DNA of 64,000 nt from Candidatus Zixiibacteriota bacterium (lineage in GTDB: Bacteria > Zixibacteria > MSB-5A5 > GN15 > PGXB01), in the NCBI GenBank assembly GCA_016933955.1, contig JAFGTT010000014.1:1-64000 (forward strand), given 5' to 3'. Positions within the stretch are counted from its first letter, which is position 1. Each line of letters begins with the position of its first letter. The position numbers were made by a program, and so were the translations under genes. The notes beneath the pieces were generated by a model that made no database searches, was not told the DNA's origin, and saw only the letters and a program-made list of their open reading frames with translations. This document shows, piece after piece, positions 28,434 through 36,577 of this stretch.

Positions 28434-29324
28434 CTAATCCTCCGCGTCTTCCACGCAACGAACCGACATGCCGCCATTCATATCGTAGTAGCCGCTGCCC
28501 AAAGAAGGTTCACTCGAATACAGGCACTCCCACATTACTCCGTTACCATCGCTGTATGTGGACGACCAGAACATAGCCCAAATACACATATTGTCATAAC
28601 CCCCACTGCTCATGCGGAAACCGCCGGGCAAACCCGTAAAACCGCTTTCATTGGTGGCGCCTTCGTTAGGCTCACACCAATAAGCAGTTCCGGTATCCTT
28701 CAATTTTCCGCCTGCTACCTGGCTGCCACCAAGATAATCGCGTAATACATTCCACTCGGATGCTGTCGACACATGCCACCCTTCCGGCGCTATCTCCCGG
28801 ATGTCAGCTACCGCATACCAGTTATATAAACTGCCGTAAATCTCCCCGTTCTCCGGGTCGTTATCGTATTCGCAATACGCCCCGGTCACAAGATTCTCCC
28901 AGATATGGAGATCGGTGACATTGGGAATAGGGCTATTATCACGGTAGTGGGTGACCTTCAGGTTTTCTGCCATCCACCATTGATCGCCTATTTTTATGGT
29001 TTTATATATGTTGCCGTCAATATCTGTAACAATACCTGTTCCACCGCAATACGGTCCAGGACCGCCCTTATAAATATGATTAATAAGGTAAGCGGCGTCC
29101 AGGATATTTATGAAACCGTTGTTATTGACATCCCCGCAGAGACCAGCATAGGATGTTCCGCAATTCGGTTCTGAACCACTTTTGTAGAGATAACGTAACA
29201 GGTAAGTTATATCCAATATATTTATTGAACCGGAGTTGTCAACATCGCCACAACTGCCGGCCAGGGACGGAATTGGTGTTATTAAAATAATCGCGCCCGA
29301 AAAAGCTATCAATGCTCGCCTCAT
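28434..29324 (-). CDS. Secreted FISUMP-domain protein with N-terminal dockerin repeats
   Basis: 296 aa from ATG 29324, which has GGAGGT eight bases upstream. A signal peptide (to about residue 23) is followed directly by two dockerin-like repeats (GDVDNSGSINILDITYL, GDVNNNGFINILDAAYL). The rest is a Fibrobacter-succinogenes-major-paralogous (FISUMP) domain: DGNIYKTIKIGDQWWMAENL, the YNWYAV core, PEGWHVSTASEWNVL and a final WSSTYSD...SVRCV pattern. FISUMP domains belong to the formylglycine-enzyme/C-type-lectin-like group and are found in cell-surface proteins. Here the repeats are N-terminal instead of C-terminal as in its neighbours. Confidence 0.88.
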   Translation of the reverse strand: MRRALIAFSGAIILITPIPSLAGSCGDVDNSGSINILDITYLLRYLYKSGSEPNCGTSYAGLCGDVNNNGFINILDAAYLINHIYKGGPGPYCGGTGIVTDIDGNIYKTIKIGDQWWMAENLKVTHYRDNSPIPNVTDLHIWENLVTGAYCEYDNDPENGEIYGSLYNWYAVADIREIAPEGWHVSTASEWNVLRDYLGGSQVAGGKLKDTGTAYWCEPNEGATNESGFTGLPGGFRMSSGGYDNMCIWAMFWSSTYSDGNGVMWECLYSSEPSLGSGYYDMNGGMSVRCVEDAED

Positions 29325-29421
29325 GATTTTTACCTCCAAGGTAATTGTGAAGAGAATATTAAGGTTTGAGTCCCGATATTTATTGGAAATAAAAGTGATG
29401 GCCCTTCGGACCTATAAATAC

Positions 29422-29451
29422 ATTTTAGCCCAATCCCATGCCGGGGGTCAA
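29422..29451 (-). promoter_or_regulatory. Candidate promoter of the FISUMP gene
   Basis: Minus strand TTGACC (29451-29446), an 18-base spacer and TAAAAT (29427-29422). Each hexamer matches the consensus at five of six positions. It would give a leader of about 90 bases. Confidence 0.5.
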
Positions 29452-29593
29452 GTACAATTTTATCAAGGTAGATCTCATATGCCAATATTTATCATTGCGG
29501 GCACGGGTAAAACGGGTATATTTATTATGACCGAAAAATATCAAAACCGGTCCAAATATTGGCTGTTTTCATTATCAGGTGGAGGGAAAACTT

Positions 29594-30268
29594 ATGCCCA
29601 AAGCAACTTTTAATGGCCGGACATTCGATGTCGATGATCAGAATTTTCTGGTCGATTACGAAACTTGGGATGAATCTTTTGCCGTCGGGATGGCACCGCG
29701 TTTGAAAATTGAGCGAAATTTGGATGAGCGGCACTGGAAGATAATTCGTTTTATCAGGGATTATTTTCGCGATAACGGCGTCTGTCCGCTGGTGTACGAA
29801 ACATGTCGGGCCAATCAACTGACCATTAAATCTCTTCGAGGGCTTTTTCCGACCGGCTATCTCCGTGGGGCTTGTCTGCTGGCCGGGATAACCTACAAAA
29901 ACCGGCTGATTAACTATTTCGGTGAGCCGTCCCATGCGCTTCGAACCGAAATCAAGGAAGAAATCACCCGGATCCCCATTTCCAGAAAAACATACCGGAT
30001 CAATGTCCTCGGATTTTTGGTCGATCCGTCCGAATGGGATGAAATCTTTGCCATCAACCGGGCGGCCGAATTCAATCTGAAATTGACCGATCGCCACTGG
30101 GATATAATTAATTATCTCCGAGACCGATTCAAACGCGATACGACCGTGGCCACCGTCTATGAATGTTGCGAGAACAATCATATCGAAATCGGCGAACTGG
30201 AAAGGCTTTTCCCGATGGGATATCATCGCGGAGCCATCAAACTGGCCGGTTTGCGATATATCGAATAA
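29594..30268 (+). CDS. Tandem DsrC/TusE-fold protein (two fused copies)
   Basis: 224 aa from ATG 29594, with GGAGGG eight bases upstream. Residues 2-105 and about 130-224 are two copies of a DsrC-like unit: each has a strand-pair start (FDVDDQNFLVDYETWDE; RINVLGFLVDPSEWDE), a RHWxIIxxxRDxF helix, a YExC segment and an LFPxGYxRGAxxLAG end. DsrC proteins act as sulfur carriers using two C-terminal cysteines; TusE uses the last one. Here copy 1 has Cys at the inner position (C94 in RGACLLAG) but Leu at the outer one, and copy 2 has Ile at the inner position and stops before the outer one. A sulfur-relay role is therefore doubtful; a regulatory or structural role is an alternative. No dsr, tus or hdr genes are nearby. 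Confidence 0.82.
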   Translation: MPKATFNGRTFDVDDQNFLVDYETWDESFAVGMAPRLKIERNLDERHWKIIRFIRDYFRDNGVCPLVYETCRANQLTIKSLRGLFPTGYLRGACLLAGITYKNRLINYFGEPSHALRTEIKEEITRIPISRKTYRINVLGFLVDPSEWDEIFAINRAAEFNLKLTDRHWDIINYLRDRFKRDTTVATVYECCENNHIEIGELERLFPMGYHRGAIKLAGLRYIE

Positions 30269-30313
30269 CTCGCGGATAGCTTTCCTGCCGTTCGAAATCA
30301 GGTCTGCCAAAGT

Positions 30314-30346
30314 AAAAAAGCCCCATTCACAAAATGGGGCTTTTTT
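30314..30346. terminator. Bidirectional terminator
   Basis: An 8-bp stem (gccccatt / aatggggc) with a 5-base loop, flanked by A6 and T6. It closes the tandem DsrC-fold gene on the plus strand and the tRNA-His transcript on the minus strand. Confidence 0.9.
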
Positions 30347-30354
30347 AAATTCTC

Positions 30355-30428
30355 TACTGGGGGAGAGACTCGAACTCTCGACCCTCAGATCCACAATCTG
30401 ATGCTCTAACCAACTGAGCTACCCCAGC
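30355..30428 (-). tRNA. tRNA-His (GUG), lacking G-1 and C73
   Basis: A complete cloverleaf can be drawn: acceptor GCTGGGG/CCCCAGT, D stem GCTC/GAGC, anticodon stem TCAGA/TCTGA with loop TTGTGGA (anticodon GTG), T stem GAGAG/CTCTC with loop TTCGAGT. The discriminator base is A73 and the encoded base before G1 is T, so the usual G-1:C73 pair of tRNA-His is absent, and pair 1-72 is G-U. CCA is not encoded. It is transcribed from its own promoter and followed by a terminator. Confidence 0.95.
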
Positions 30429-30444
30429 AACTGCAAAGCTCTAT

Positions 30445-30473
30445 TTTATATCTAATAATCGCCCCGATGTCAA
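30445..30473 (-). promoter_or_regulatory. Promoter of tRNA-His
   Basis: Minus strand TTGACA (30473-30468), a 17-base spacer and TATAAA (30450-30445). It starts transcription about ten bases before the mature tRNA 5' end. Confidence 0.8.
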
Positions 30474-30506
30474 GAGATTTCAATCCATTTGGCCATCCGA
30501 CGCCAT

Positions 30507-30533
30507 ATAAAAAGGCCGGGTAAAACCCGGCCT
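30507..30533 (-). terminator. Terminator after cheV
   Basis: On the minus strand a 9-bp stem (aggccgggt / acccggcct) with a 3-base loop, followed by TTTTATA. Confidence 0.85.
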
Positions 30534-30571
30534 CCAAATTGGCTTTTCCCATTCCCCCGGCTTCACCCGGC

Positions 30572-31507
30572 TCAAGTCATCACCGTATCGGTCGCCGGTT
30601 CCAGAAGACCCCGCTGGATCAGGCAGTTTTCCAGCGCATGGATCATCTCGAGACTATCAGGTTTGCCCACCTGGGCATCGGCCCCTACCGTCCTTCCCTT
30701 CTCGGTGTTCTCCGCTGTTATCATCGATGAATAAATGACGACCGTCATATCCTTAAGCTCCGGATCGGCCTTAATCCTGGAGGTCAGCATCAGGCCGTTC
30801 ATCCGGGGCATCTCGATATCACTGACAACAGCATGACATTTATTCCCGCCGGACATTTTCATCCGTTGCAGTTTTTCCCAGGCCTCGAGTCCATCGCTGC
30901 AAACCGTCAGTTTGTTGTATCCGTGCCGATGGAGAAATTTCACCATCGATTTCCGTAAAACCCCCGAATCATCGGCCAGAAGAATATGGATATCCCTGGG
31001 CGTTATCGCCTGCGGTTGTATATCATCCTCGGCATCATCCCCGTACGTTCCCAGAATCCGGCCAATTATACTTTCGAAATCGGCGATCAAGACCGTCTGC
31101 TCATTGACCTTGGTAATCCCGGTCAACGGAGCCCCAAGATCGGTAAGATATATCGAGGGCGGTTCGATTTGATCCCATTTGAGGGTATGAATGACCTCGA
31201 CCGAATCGACCAGGATGCCGCAACGGACTTTATTGAACTGGACGATTATGATAGCTCCCTCTCCATGAGAGGTGGCATCGCCCTCAATCTCAAGATATTC
31301 CCCCAGGTTGATTAATGTCAGGACTTCCTCGCGAAGCATAAAACTCCCTTCAACCGCCCGGGGTGCATGGGGAATTACAGTTGTTTTGGTGCGGGGAATG
31401 ATTTCGCGAACCTTATCGACATTGATGCCGTAGGGTGTTTTGCCGAGACGGAAAATGAGCAGTTTCATCTCACTGGTGGTTTCCTTCAGAAATAGACTAT
31501 CGGCCAT
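30572..31507 (-). CDS. cheV: CheV-type chemotaxis coupling protein (CheW domain plus receiver)
   Basis: 311 aa. Residues about 12-150 are a CheW domain (LIFRLGKTPYGINVDKVREI, LREEVLTLINLGEYL, VRCGILVDSVEVI). Residues about 168-300 are a receiver domain with the acidic pair in ILLADDSG, the phosphorylated Asp in AVVSDIEMPRMNG, and a late S/K pair region. CheV links chemoreceptors to the kinase CheA and may act as a phosphate sink. No cheA, cheR or receptor gene is nearby; CheY-like and CheC-like genes lie at 48.4-49.4 kb. Single-gene transcript closed by a terminator. Confidence 0.92.
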   Translation of the reverse strand: MADSLFLKETTSEMKLLIFRLGKTPYGINVDKVREIIPRTKTTVIPHAPRAVEGSFMLREEVLTLINLGEYLEIEGDATSHGEGAIIIVQFNKVRCGILVDSVEVIHTLKWDQIEPPSIYLTDLGAPLTGITKVNEQTVLIADFESIIGRILGTYGDDAEDDIQPQAITPRDIHILLADDSGVLRKSMVKFLHRHGYNKLTVCSDGLEAWEKLQRMKMSGGNKCHAVVSDIEMPRMNGLMLTSRIKADPELKDMTVVIYSSMITAENTEKGRTVGADAQVGKPDSLEMIHALENCLIQRGLLEPATDTVMT

Positions 31508-31633
31508 AAATACCCCCTTTCCTATCCTTTATAATAATGGTCCAAATTCAACTCTTTATAAACAGGAATAATAATTCCGGTTTACTTATATAATTATCGG
31601 CCGGGGAATAAAGAAAATAATGATGGGACGTTA

Positions 31634-31661
31634 TAAAAAAAGACCGGCATAAATACCGGTC
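31634..31661 (-). terminator. Terminator after serC
   Basis: On the minus strand a 6-bp stem (gaccgg / ccggtc) with an 8-base loop is followed by seven T. It closes the DUF1015-serA-serC operon. Confidence 0.82.
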
Positions 31662-31682
31662 CTTAAAAATATATGGATATAT

Positions 31683-32771
31683 TTACTGATTGGCTTTACG
31701 GAATTTTTCCATAAATTCAGCCAGTTTTTTGGCTCCATCCAAAGGCAGGGCATTATAAAGCGACACCCGGATTCCGCCCACCGAACGGTGACCCTTGAGA
31801 CCGATAAATCCGGCCGCCTTAGCCTCGGAGATAAATTTCTTCTCCAGATCCTCGTTGGGCAGGCGAAGCGTTATATTCATCCAGCTCCGGCTGTCCTTTT
31901 GAACCGTACCCTTGAAGAAATCAGGATTCTGGTCTATCAGGCCATAAATAGCATCCTTTTTCTCTCGGTTAACCTTCTCGACCGCCTCAAGACCGCCCTG
32001 TTTTTTAATCCATTCAAAGATCAGCTTCATGATATAAACCCCGAAAACAGGCGGGGTGTTGTACAGGGAATCATTTTCCGCATGCGTCTTATAGCTGAAC
32101 ATGGTCGGCAACCCGTCCTTGGCTTTGGCCAGAAGATCATCGCGGATAATAACCAGAGTTACGCCGGCTGGTCCGATATTTTTCTGGGCCCCGGCATAAA
32201 TAAGCGAAAACTTCTTGAAATCCATTCGCCGGGAAGCAATATCCGAGGACATATCGGCAATCAGGGGCACGTTTCCGGTTTCCGGTATCTGGTGAAACTG
32301 CGTCCCCTTAATCGTGTTGTTGGTCGTGAAATGCAGATAGGCCGTATTATCCGGATACTTGATATCGGACATCTTGGGGATAAATTTGTATTCGGCTTCC
32401 TTGGAAGAGCCGGCCAGATGAACATTGCCGATTAACTTGGCCTCCTTGATAGCCTTGGATGACCAGGTTCCGGTATCGACATACGCCCCCACCTGCCCCT
32501 CATTCAGAAAATTGAGAGGGATAAAAGCAAACTGGCTCGATGCCCCACCGGCCATAAACAACACTTTGTAATTATCGCCGAGACCGAAAATCTCATGCAC
32601 CAGAGCCATGGCGCTGTTGTTGATTTCTTCAAATTCGGCCGAACGGTGGGAGCTTTCGATTATCGACATACCGGTTCCGCGGTAGTCAAGAAACTCCTCC
32701 TGGGCGATTTTCAACACCTCCAGAGGAAGCGTCGAAGGTCCGGGATTGAAATTGAAAACTCTCTTAGTCAT
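31683..32771 (-). CDS. serC: Phosphoserine aminotransferase (SerC)
   Basis: 362 aa, normal length. It converts 3-phosphohydroxypyruvate and glutamate to phosphoserine. Family features: NFNPGPSTLPLEVL at the start, GTGMSIIESSHRSAEF, the cofactor-region FMAGGASSQFA, the PLP lysine in YAGAQKNIGPAG, and the end GLKGHRSVGGIRVSLYNALP. GAGG lies upstream of the start. Third gene of an operon with serA and a DUF1015 gene. Confidence 0.97.
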   Translation of the reverse strand: MTKRVFNFNPGPSTLPLEVLKIAQEEFLDYRGTGMSIIESSHRSAEFEEINNSAMALVHEIFGLGDNYKVLFMAGGASSQFAFIPLNFLNEGQVGAYVDTGTWSSKAIKEAKLIGNVHLAGSSKEAEYKFIPKMSDIKYPDNTAYLHFTTNNTIKGTQFHQIPETGNVPLIADMSSDIASRRMDFKKFSLIYAGAQKNIGPAGVTLVIIRDDLLAKAKDGLPTMFSYKTHAENDSLYNTPPVFGVYIMKLIFEWIKKQGGLEAVEKVNREKKDAIYGLIDQNPDFFKGTVQKDSRSWMNITLRLPNEDLEKKFISEAKAAGFIGLKGHRSVGGIRVSLYNALPLDGAKKLAEFMEKFRKANQ

Positions 32772-32814
32772 ATTAAAGCCTCACTTTAACAATATATTCC
32801 AGGTTATTGTTATA

Positions 32815-33690
32815 CTATTTCTTAACATATTTGCCAATCAATTCATCGACAATCTCTCCAATTCTCAACAAATTCTCGTTACTTGAGGCGCCGATATGCG
32901 GGGCCATCAAGACATTGGGAGCCTTCATCAAGGGGGAATTCTCCGGAGGGTCCGAATACCAGACATCGGTGGCATAACCGGCCAGCTGACCGCTTCCAAG
33001 AGCCGCTACGATGTCTTCCTCGATCACGCATTTGCCGCGACCGGTGTTTATTATCCGGGCGCCTTTCTTGCAGTGAGCCAGAGTCTCTTTATTCAGCATA
33101 CCCTTGGTATCATCAGTCAGAGGCATATTGAGCGAAATATAATCCGAAACCGCCAGCAGATCCTTGATGGACGATTTCATTTCCGCCACCTCACTGGTTT
33201 TAACAAAAGGATCATAGGCAATCACTTTCATTCCAAAAGCCTTGCCCCTTTTACCGATTTCACTTCCAATCCGTCCCAGTCCCAGAATTCCTAATATCTT
33301 GCCGTAAAGTTCGGTTCGTTTCAACTCCTTTTTCAGCCACTGCCCGGCGTGCATGGAAGTATCGGCTTCGACCAACCGATTTGGCATGGCAATCATCATG
33401 GCGAAAGCCAACTCGGCGACGGCAATCGATGAGGCCGAGGCCGTGTTATAAACGATAATCCCCTTTTCTTTGGCATACACCTGATCGACATTATCAAGAC
33501 CAACCCCGCCGCGAATAACCATCTTGAGTTTGGGAGCGCCGTCGATATACTCCCGGGTGACCTTTGTCTTACTTCTGATAAGAACAATTTCCGCTTCCGG
33601 TAAACGGGCCTTGTCATCGGTAACTTCGCCGTATTTTTTCAGTTTGCCCGGCAGGCTGGCATCAAAGGCATCGGAAAGTAGAATCAACAT
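32815..33690 (-). CDS. serA: D-3-phosphoglycerate dehydrogenase-type 2-hydroxyacid dehydrogenase (SerA, short form)
   Basis: 291 aa from ATG 33690 (AGGTG five bases upstream; GTG 33696 is less well placed). The NAD-binding loop is GILGLGRIGSEIG. Catalytic residues are recognisable as R in INTGRGKCVIEE, the Glu in DPPENSPL and H in APHIGASS. It lacks the ACT/ASB regulatory domains of long SerA enzymes, so serine feedback inhibition through those domains is not expected. First oxidation step of serine synthesis; next to serC, which supports the assignment over other hydroxyacid dehydrogenases. Confidence 0.93.
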   Translation of the reverse strand: MLILLSDAFDASLPGKLKKYGEVTDDKARLPEAEIVLIRSKTKVTREYIDGAPKLKMVIRGGVGLDNVDQVYAKEKGIIVYNTASASSIAVAELAFAMMIAMPNRLVEADTSMHAGQWLKKELKRTELYGKILGILGLGRIGSEIGKRGKAFGMKVIAYDPFVKTSEVAEMKSSIKDLLAVSDYISLNMPLTDDTKGMLNKETLAHCKKGARIINTGRGKCVIEEDIVAALGSGQLAGYATDVWYSDPPENSPLMKAPNVLMAPHIGASSNENLLRIGEIVDELIGKYVKK

Positions 33691-33706
33691 TTTCACACCT
33701 CATGAT

Positions 33707-34951
33707 TTATTCGGTTAATAAATTAACAACCATACCGCTGCGCAGTTTCGGTTCGAACCAGGTTGATTTGGGTGGCATCACCTCTCCGGCATCAGCCACA
33801 TTAATTAACTGCTGAATCGACGTCGGGTAAAGAGAAAAAGCCAGCTTGTTTTCGCCTGAATCGACCAGTCTGACCAATTCCCGGGTACCTCTGATCCCGC
33901 CCACGAAATCGATCCTGTCATCGGTTTTAGGATTCTCGATTCCAAGAATCGGGGCGATCAGGTTCTCACCCAGAATAGCGGCATCGATCGATTTGGTCGG
34001 ACTGCCGGTATCGAATGTCCCCGGTTTGGATTTCAACAGATACCATTGTTTTTCGCAGTAGAATCCAAAGGTATGAGGCTCCGCCGGATTGATTTCTTTA
34101 TTACTCCGGGAGATTTCAAATTTCTCCTCAACCCGTTTTAATAACTGCTCCAGAGTCATACCGTTCAGGTCCTTGACCACCCGGTTATAAGGCAGAATAT
34201 TCAGTTCCCGATCAGGGAAAAGAACGTTAAGGAAAAAGTTATAAATCTCCTTACCGGTATGGTTCGGATTTTTCTCCCGGTAACGGCGGCGGACTTCACT
34301 GGCCGAGGCGCTCCGATGATGACCATCGGCGATATACAATTCCGGTATGACCGCGAAGGCCTCGGCTATATCCCGAATACTTTTTTCGTCGTTGACCACC
34401 CAGAGTTCGTGTCGGACATTATCCCCGGCCGTAAAATCCACCTCGGGTTTTCGCGATGTCAGCCCCTTTAAAATACCATCAACCCGGGCATTGAATTTGA
34501 AAGTGGTAAATACCGGTCCCACCTGGGCCTCAAGATAAGTGATATGATTGCTGCGATCATTGACCTTGGCCGGCCGCGTATGTTCATGCTTCTTTATTTT
34601 TCCGTTATCATATTCATCCACTGAGGTCAGCGCCACCAGCCCGGTCTGACTCTTTTTATTCATGGTCAGTCGATAGAGATAAAAACAGGGCTTCTCATCA
34701 CGGATCATGATACCGTCTTTGATAAAACGTCTTAAATTATCCCGGCCGCGCTGATAGACTTCCTCACTATATGGATTGACCTTATCATCGAATTCCAGTT
34801 CCGCCTTATTGATCCGAAGAAAACTATAAGGGTTATTCTGGGCCATTTCCTTGGCTTCCCTGGTGCTTAAAACATCATATGGCGGCGACGCCACCTTCTG
34901 GGCATATTCCGGTTTCGGGCGCAAACCTCTAAAGGCCCTCACAATTGCCAT
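33707..34951 (-). CDS. DUF1015 family protein
   Basis: 414 aa from ATG 34951, with GAGGTT upstream. Characteristic stretches are FRGLRPKPEYAQKVASPPYD at the N-terminus, YADGHHRSASA-like LYIADGHHRSAS in the middle, and NPKTDDRIDFVGG. The DGHHR motif resembles the ParB/serine-kinase (SerK)-type nucleotide-binding motif of the ParB superfamily; that link is an inference. It is the first gene of an operon with serA and serC, 16 bases from serA, pointing to a role in serine or phosphoserine metabolism. Function not established as far as I know. Confidence 0.85.
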   Translation of the reverse strand: MAIVRAFRGLRPKPEYAQKVASPPYDVLSTREAKEMAQNNPYSFLRINKAELEFDDKVNPYSEEVYQRGRDNLRRFIKDGIMIRDEKPCFYLYRLTMNKKSQTGLVALTSVDEYDNGKIKKHEHTRPAKVNDRSNHITYLEAQVGPVFTTFKFNARVDGILKGLTSRKPEVDFTAGDNVRHELWVVNDEKSIRDIAEAFAVIPELYIADGHHRSASASEVRRRYREKNPNHTGKEIYNFFLNVLFPDRELNILPYNRVVKDLNGMTLEQLLKRVEEKFEISRSNKEINPAEPHTFGFYCEKQWYLLKSKPGTFDTGSPTKSIDAAILGENLIAPILGIENPKTDDRIDFVGGIRGTRELVRLVDSGENKLAFSLYPTSIQQLINVADAGEVMPPKSTWFEPKLRSGMVVNLLTE

Positions 34952-34977
34952 AAATAACCTCGCATTTAGAATCAATC

Positions 34978-34991
34978 AATTGTGAACAATT
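34978..34991. promoter_or_regulatory. Palindrome upstream of the DUF1015-serA-serC operon
   Basis: AATTGT, two bases, ACAATT: a perfect 6+6 inverted repeat 27 bases before the DUF1015 start codon and in the divergent region shared with hisS. It could be an operator, but there is no supporting regulator gene nearby. Confidence 0.3.
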
Positions 34992-35125
34992 TCACGATAT
35001 CGAACATATTAACTGAAACCGAAAAAATCAACCGAATTCGGTCATAATCTTCAAAATTCCATCCCCGCGAATTACTTAAAAAAATAGCTTTCCTTGATGA
35101 CAAAAAATCATAAATTGCAAAAATT

Positions 35126-36574
35126 ATGACCGCCAATGATAAAAGCAAGCGGGTTATGCCCCGGGTTCTGAAAGGATTTCGCGATTACCCCCCGAAAGAG
35201 GAAATCGCGCGTCAAAATCTAATTACTAAAACCAGGGCAGTCTATGAAAAATACGGTTATCTGCCGCTTCAAACCGCATCGCTCGAATTTGCCGAAACCC
35301 TTCTCGGTCCCCATTATACCGATGATAATCTTAAAGAGCTCTTCGGTTTCACCGGACCCGAGGATGTCAATATGGCCCTCCGCTACGAGTTTACCGTTTC
35401 GCTGGCCCGTTATGTGGCCGGGAATACCCAACTGCCTCTCCCCTTTCGACGCTACCAGTACGGCAATGTCTGGCGGGTGGATAAGCCGGGACCGGGCCGT
35501 TTCCGAGAATTTATGCAGTTTGATTTTGATATCGCTGGAACCAAATCGATGCTGGCCGATTCCGAAATTATCACGGTCATGGTCGATGTCATGCAAACCC
35601 TGGGGATTAAAAACTTTATTGTCCGCTATTCCAATCGCAAACTGATTAACGGCTTGACCGAATACGCCGGTATCCCGGGCGGCAAGGCGGCCGATGTTTT
35701 CCGGGTCATCGACAAACTCGAAAAACAGGGCCGCGAGGCGGTCATTCAGGAACTTGGTCCCGGACGGATCGATGTCTCGGGCGATAAAATACCCGGTTTG
35801 AACCTGACCGAAAAACAGATCGGCCTGCTGACCGATTTTCTCGACCTGGCTCAATCGAAATCCAATAACATTCTGGATGAAACCGAAAAACTCCTGGGGG
35901 AAATCAAGGTCTCCGTGGAGGGTATCGAGGAACTAAAACAGATTCGGGAATATCTGGCCATGATGAATTCACCTGAGGATAAATCCCGGGTGGATATTAC
36001 CATCGTCCGCGGGCTGGGATATTACACCGGTCCGGTTTTTGAAACCACCCTCGTTGATTTGCCGGATTATGGCTCGGTTTTTTCCGGGGGACGTTATGAC
36101 AATCTGGTCAGCCGCTTTTCGGGACAGAATATTCCGGCCACCGGTTCCTCCTTCGGAGTTGACCGCATGCTGGCCGCTTTGATAGCCTTGAATGCTATCG
36201 AACTGACGGGAGCCACCGCCGAGGTTTTGGTGACCACCATGGATAAATCTCGAATATCGGAATATATTGAAATGGTGAACCAGATTCGCGATGCCGGAAT
36301 CAGGGCCGAATTGTATATGGGTGAAACCAGGAATATAAACAAGCAGTTGAAATACGCCGACCGGGTAGGGATTCCGCTGGCCGTGATTGCCGGGTCCAAT
36401 GAATTCGAGAATGGCCGAGTCACCATCAAGGATTTAAGAGCCGGACGGGAATTGTCAAAAGATGTCAGCGATCGGGAGGAATGGCTCAAGGCCGAAAATG
36501 TCCAGGAAACTATCGGCCGGGCCGATATGATTATCCATCTGCAAAACCTTCTGCAAAAACATGCCGGAGTCTAA
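35126..36574 (+). CDS. hisS: Histidyl-tRNA synthetase with divergent motif 2
   Basis: 482 aa class II aminoacyl-tRNA synthetase. HisRS-specific signatures are present: RGLGYYTGPVFE and SGGRYDNLVSRF. Motif 2 (residues about 106-136) reads PFRRYQYGNVWRVDKPGPGR then FREFMQFDFDI, unlike the ERPQKGRYRQF form of the usual bacterial enzyme and like the branch known from alphaproteobacteria and eukaryotes. The C-terminal anticodon-binding domain is from about residue 375 (AEVLVTTMDKSRISEY). This matches the unusual tRNA-His at 30355-30428. No good ribosome-binding site precedes ATG 35126; ATG 35156 is an alternative start. Confidence 0.95.
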   Translation: MTANDKSKRVMPRVLKGFRDYPPKEEIARQNLITKTRAVYEKYGYLPLQTASLEFAETLLGPHYTDDNLKELFGFTGPEDVNMALRYEFTVSLARYVAGNTQLPLPFRRYQYGNVWRVDKPGPGRFREFMQFDFDIAGTKSMLADSEIITVMVDVMQTLGIKNFIVRYSNRKLINGLTEYAGIPGGKAADVFRVIDKLEKQGREAVIQELGPGRIDVSGDKIPGLNLTEKQIGLLTDFLDLAQSKSNNILDETEKLLGEIKVSVEGIEELKQIREYLAMMNSPEDKSRVDITIVRGLGYYTGPVFETTLVDLPDYGSVFSGGRYDNLVSRFSGQNIPATGSSFGVDRMLAALIALNAIELTGATAEVLVTTMDKSRISEYIEMVNQIRDAGIRAELYMGETRNINKQLKYADRVGIPLAVIAGSNEFENGRVTIKDLRAGRELSKDVSDREEWLKAENVQETIGRADMIIHLQNLLQKHAGV

Positions 36575-36577
36575 AAT

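Noticed and set aside
34978-34998. Resemblance to the lac operator (TTGTGA...ACAATTTCAC type)
   Set aside because: The spacing is wrong and no LacI-type regulator is near; only the small palindrome is reported.
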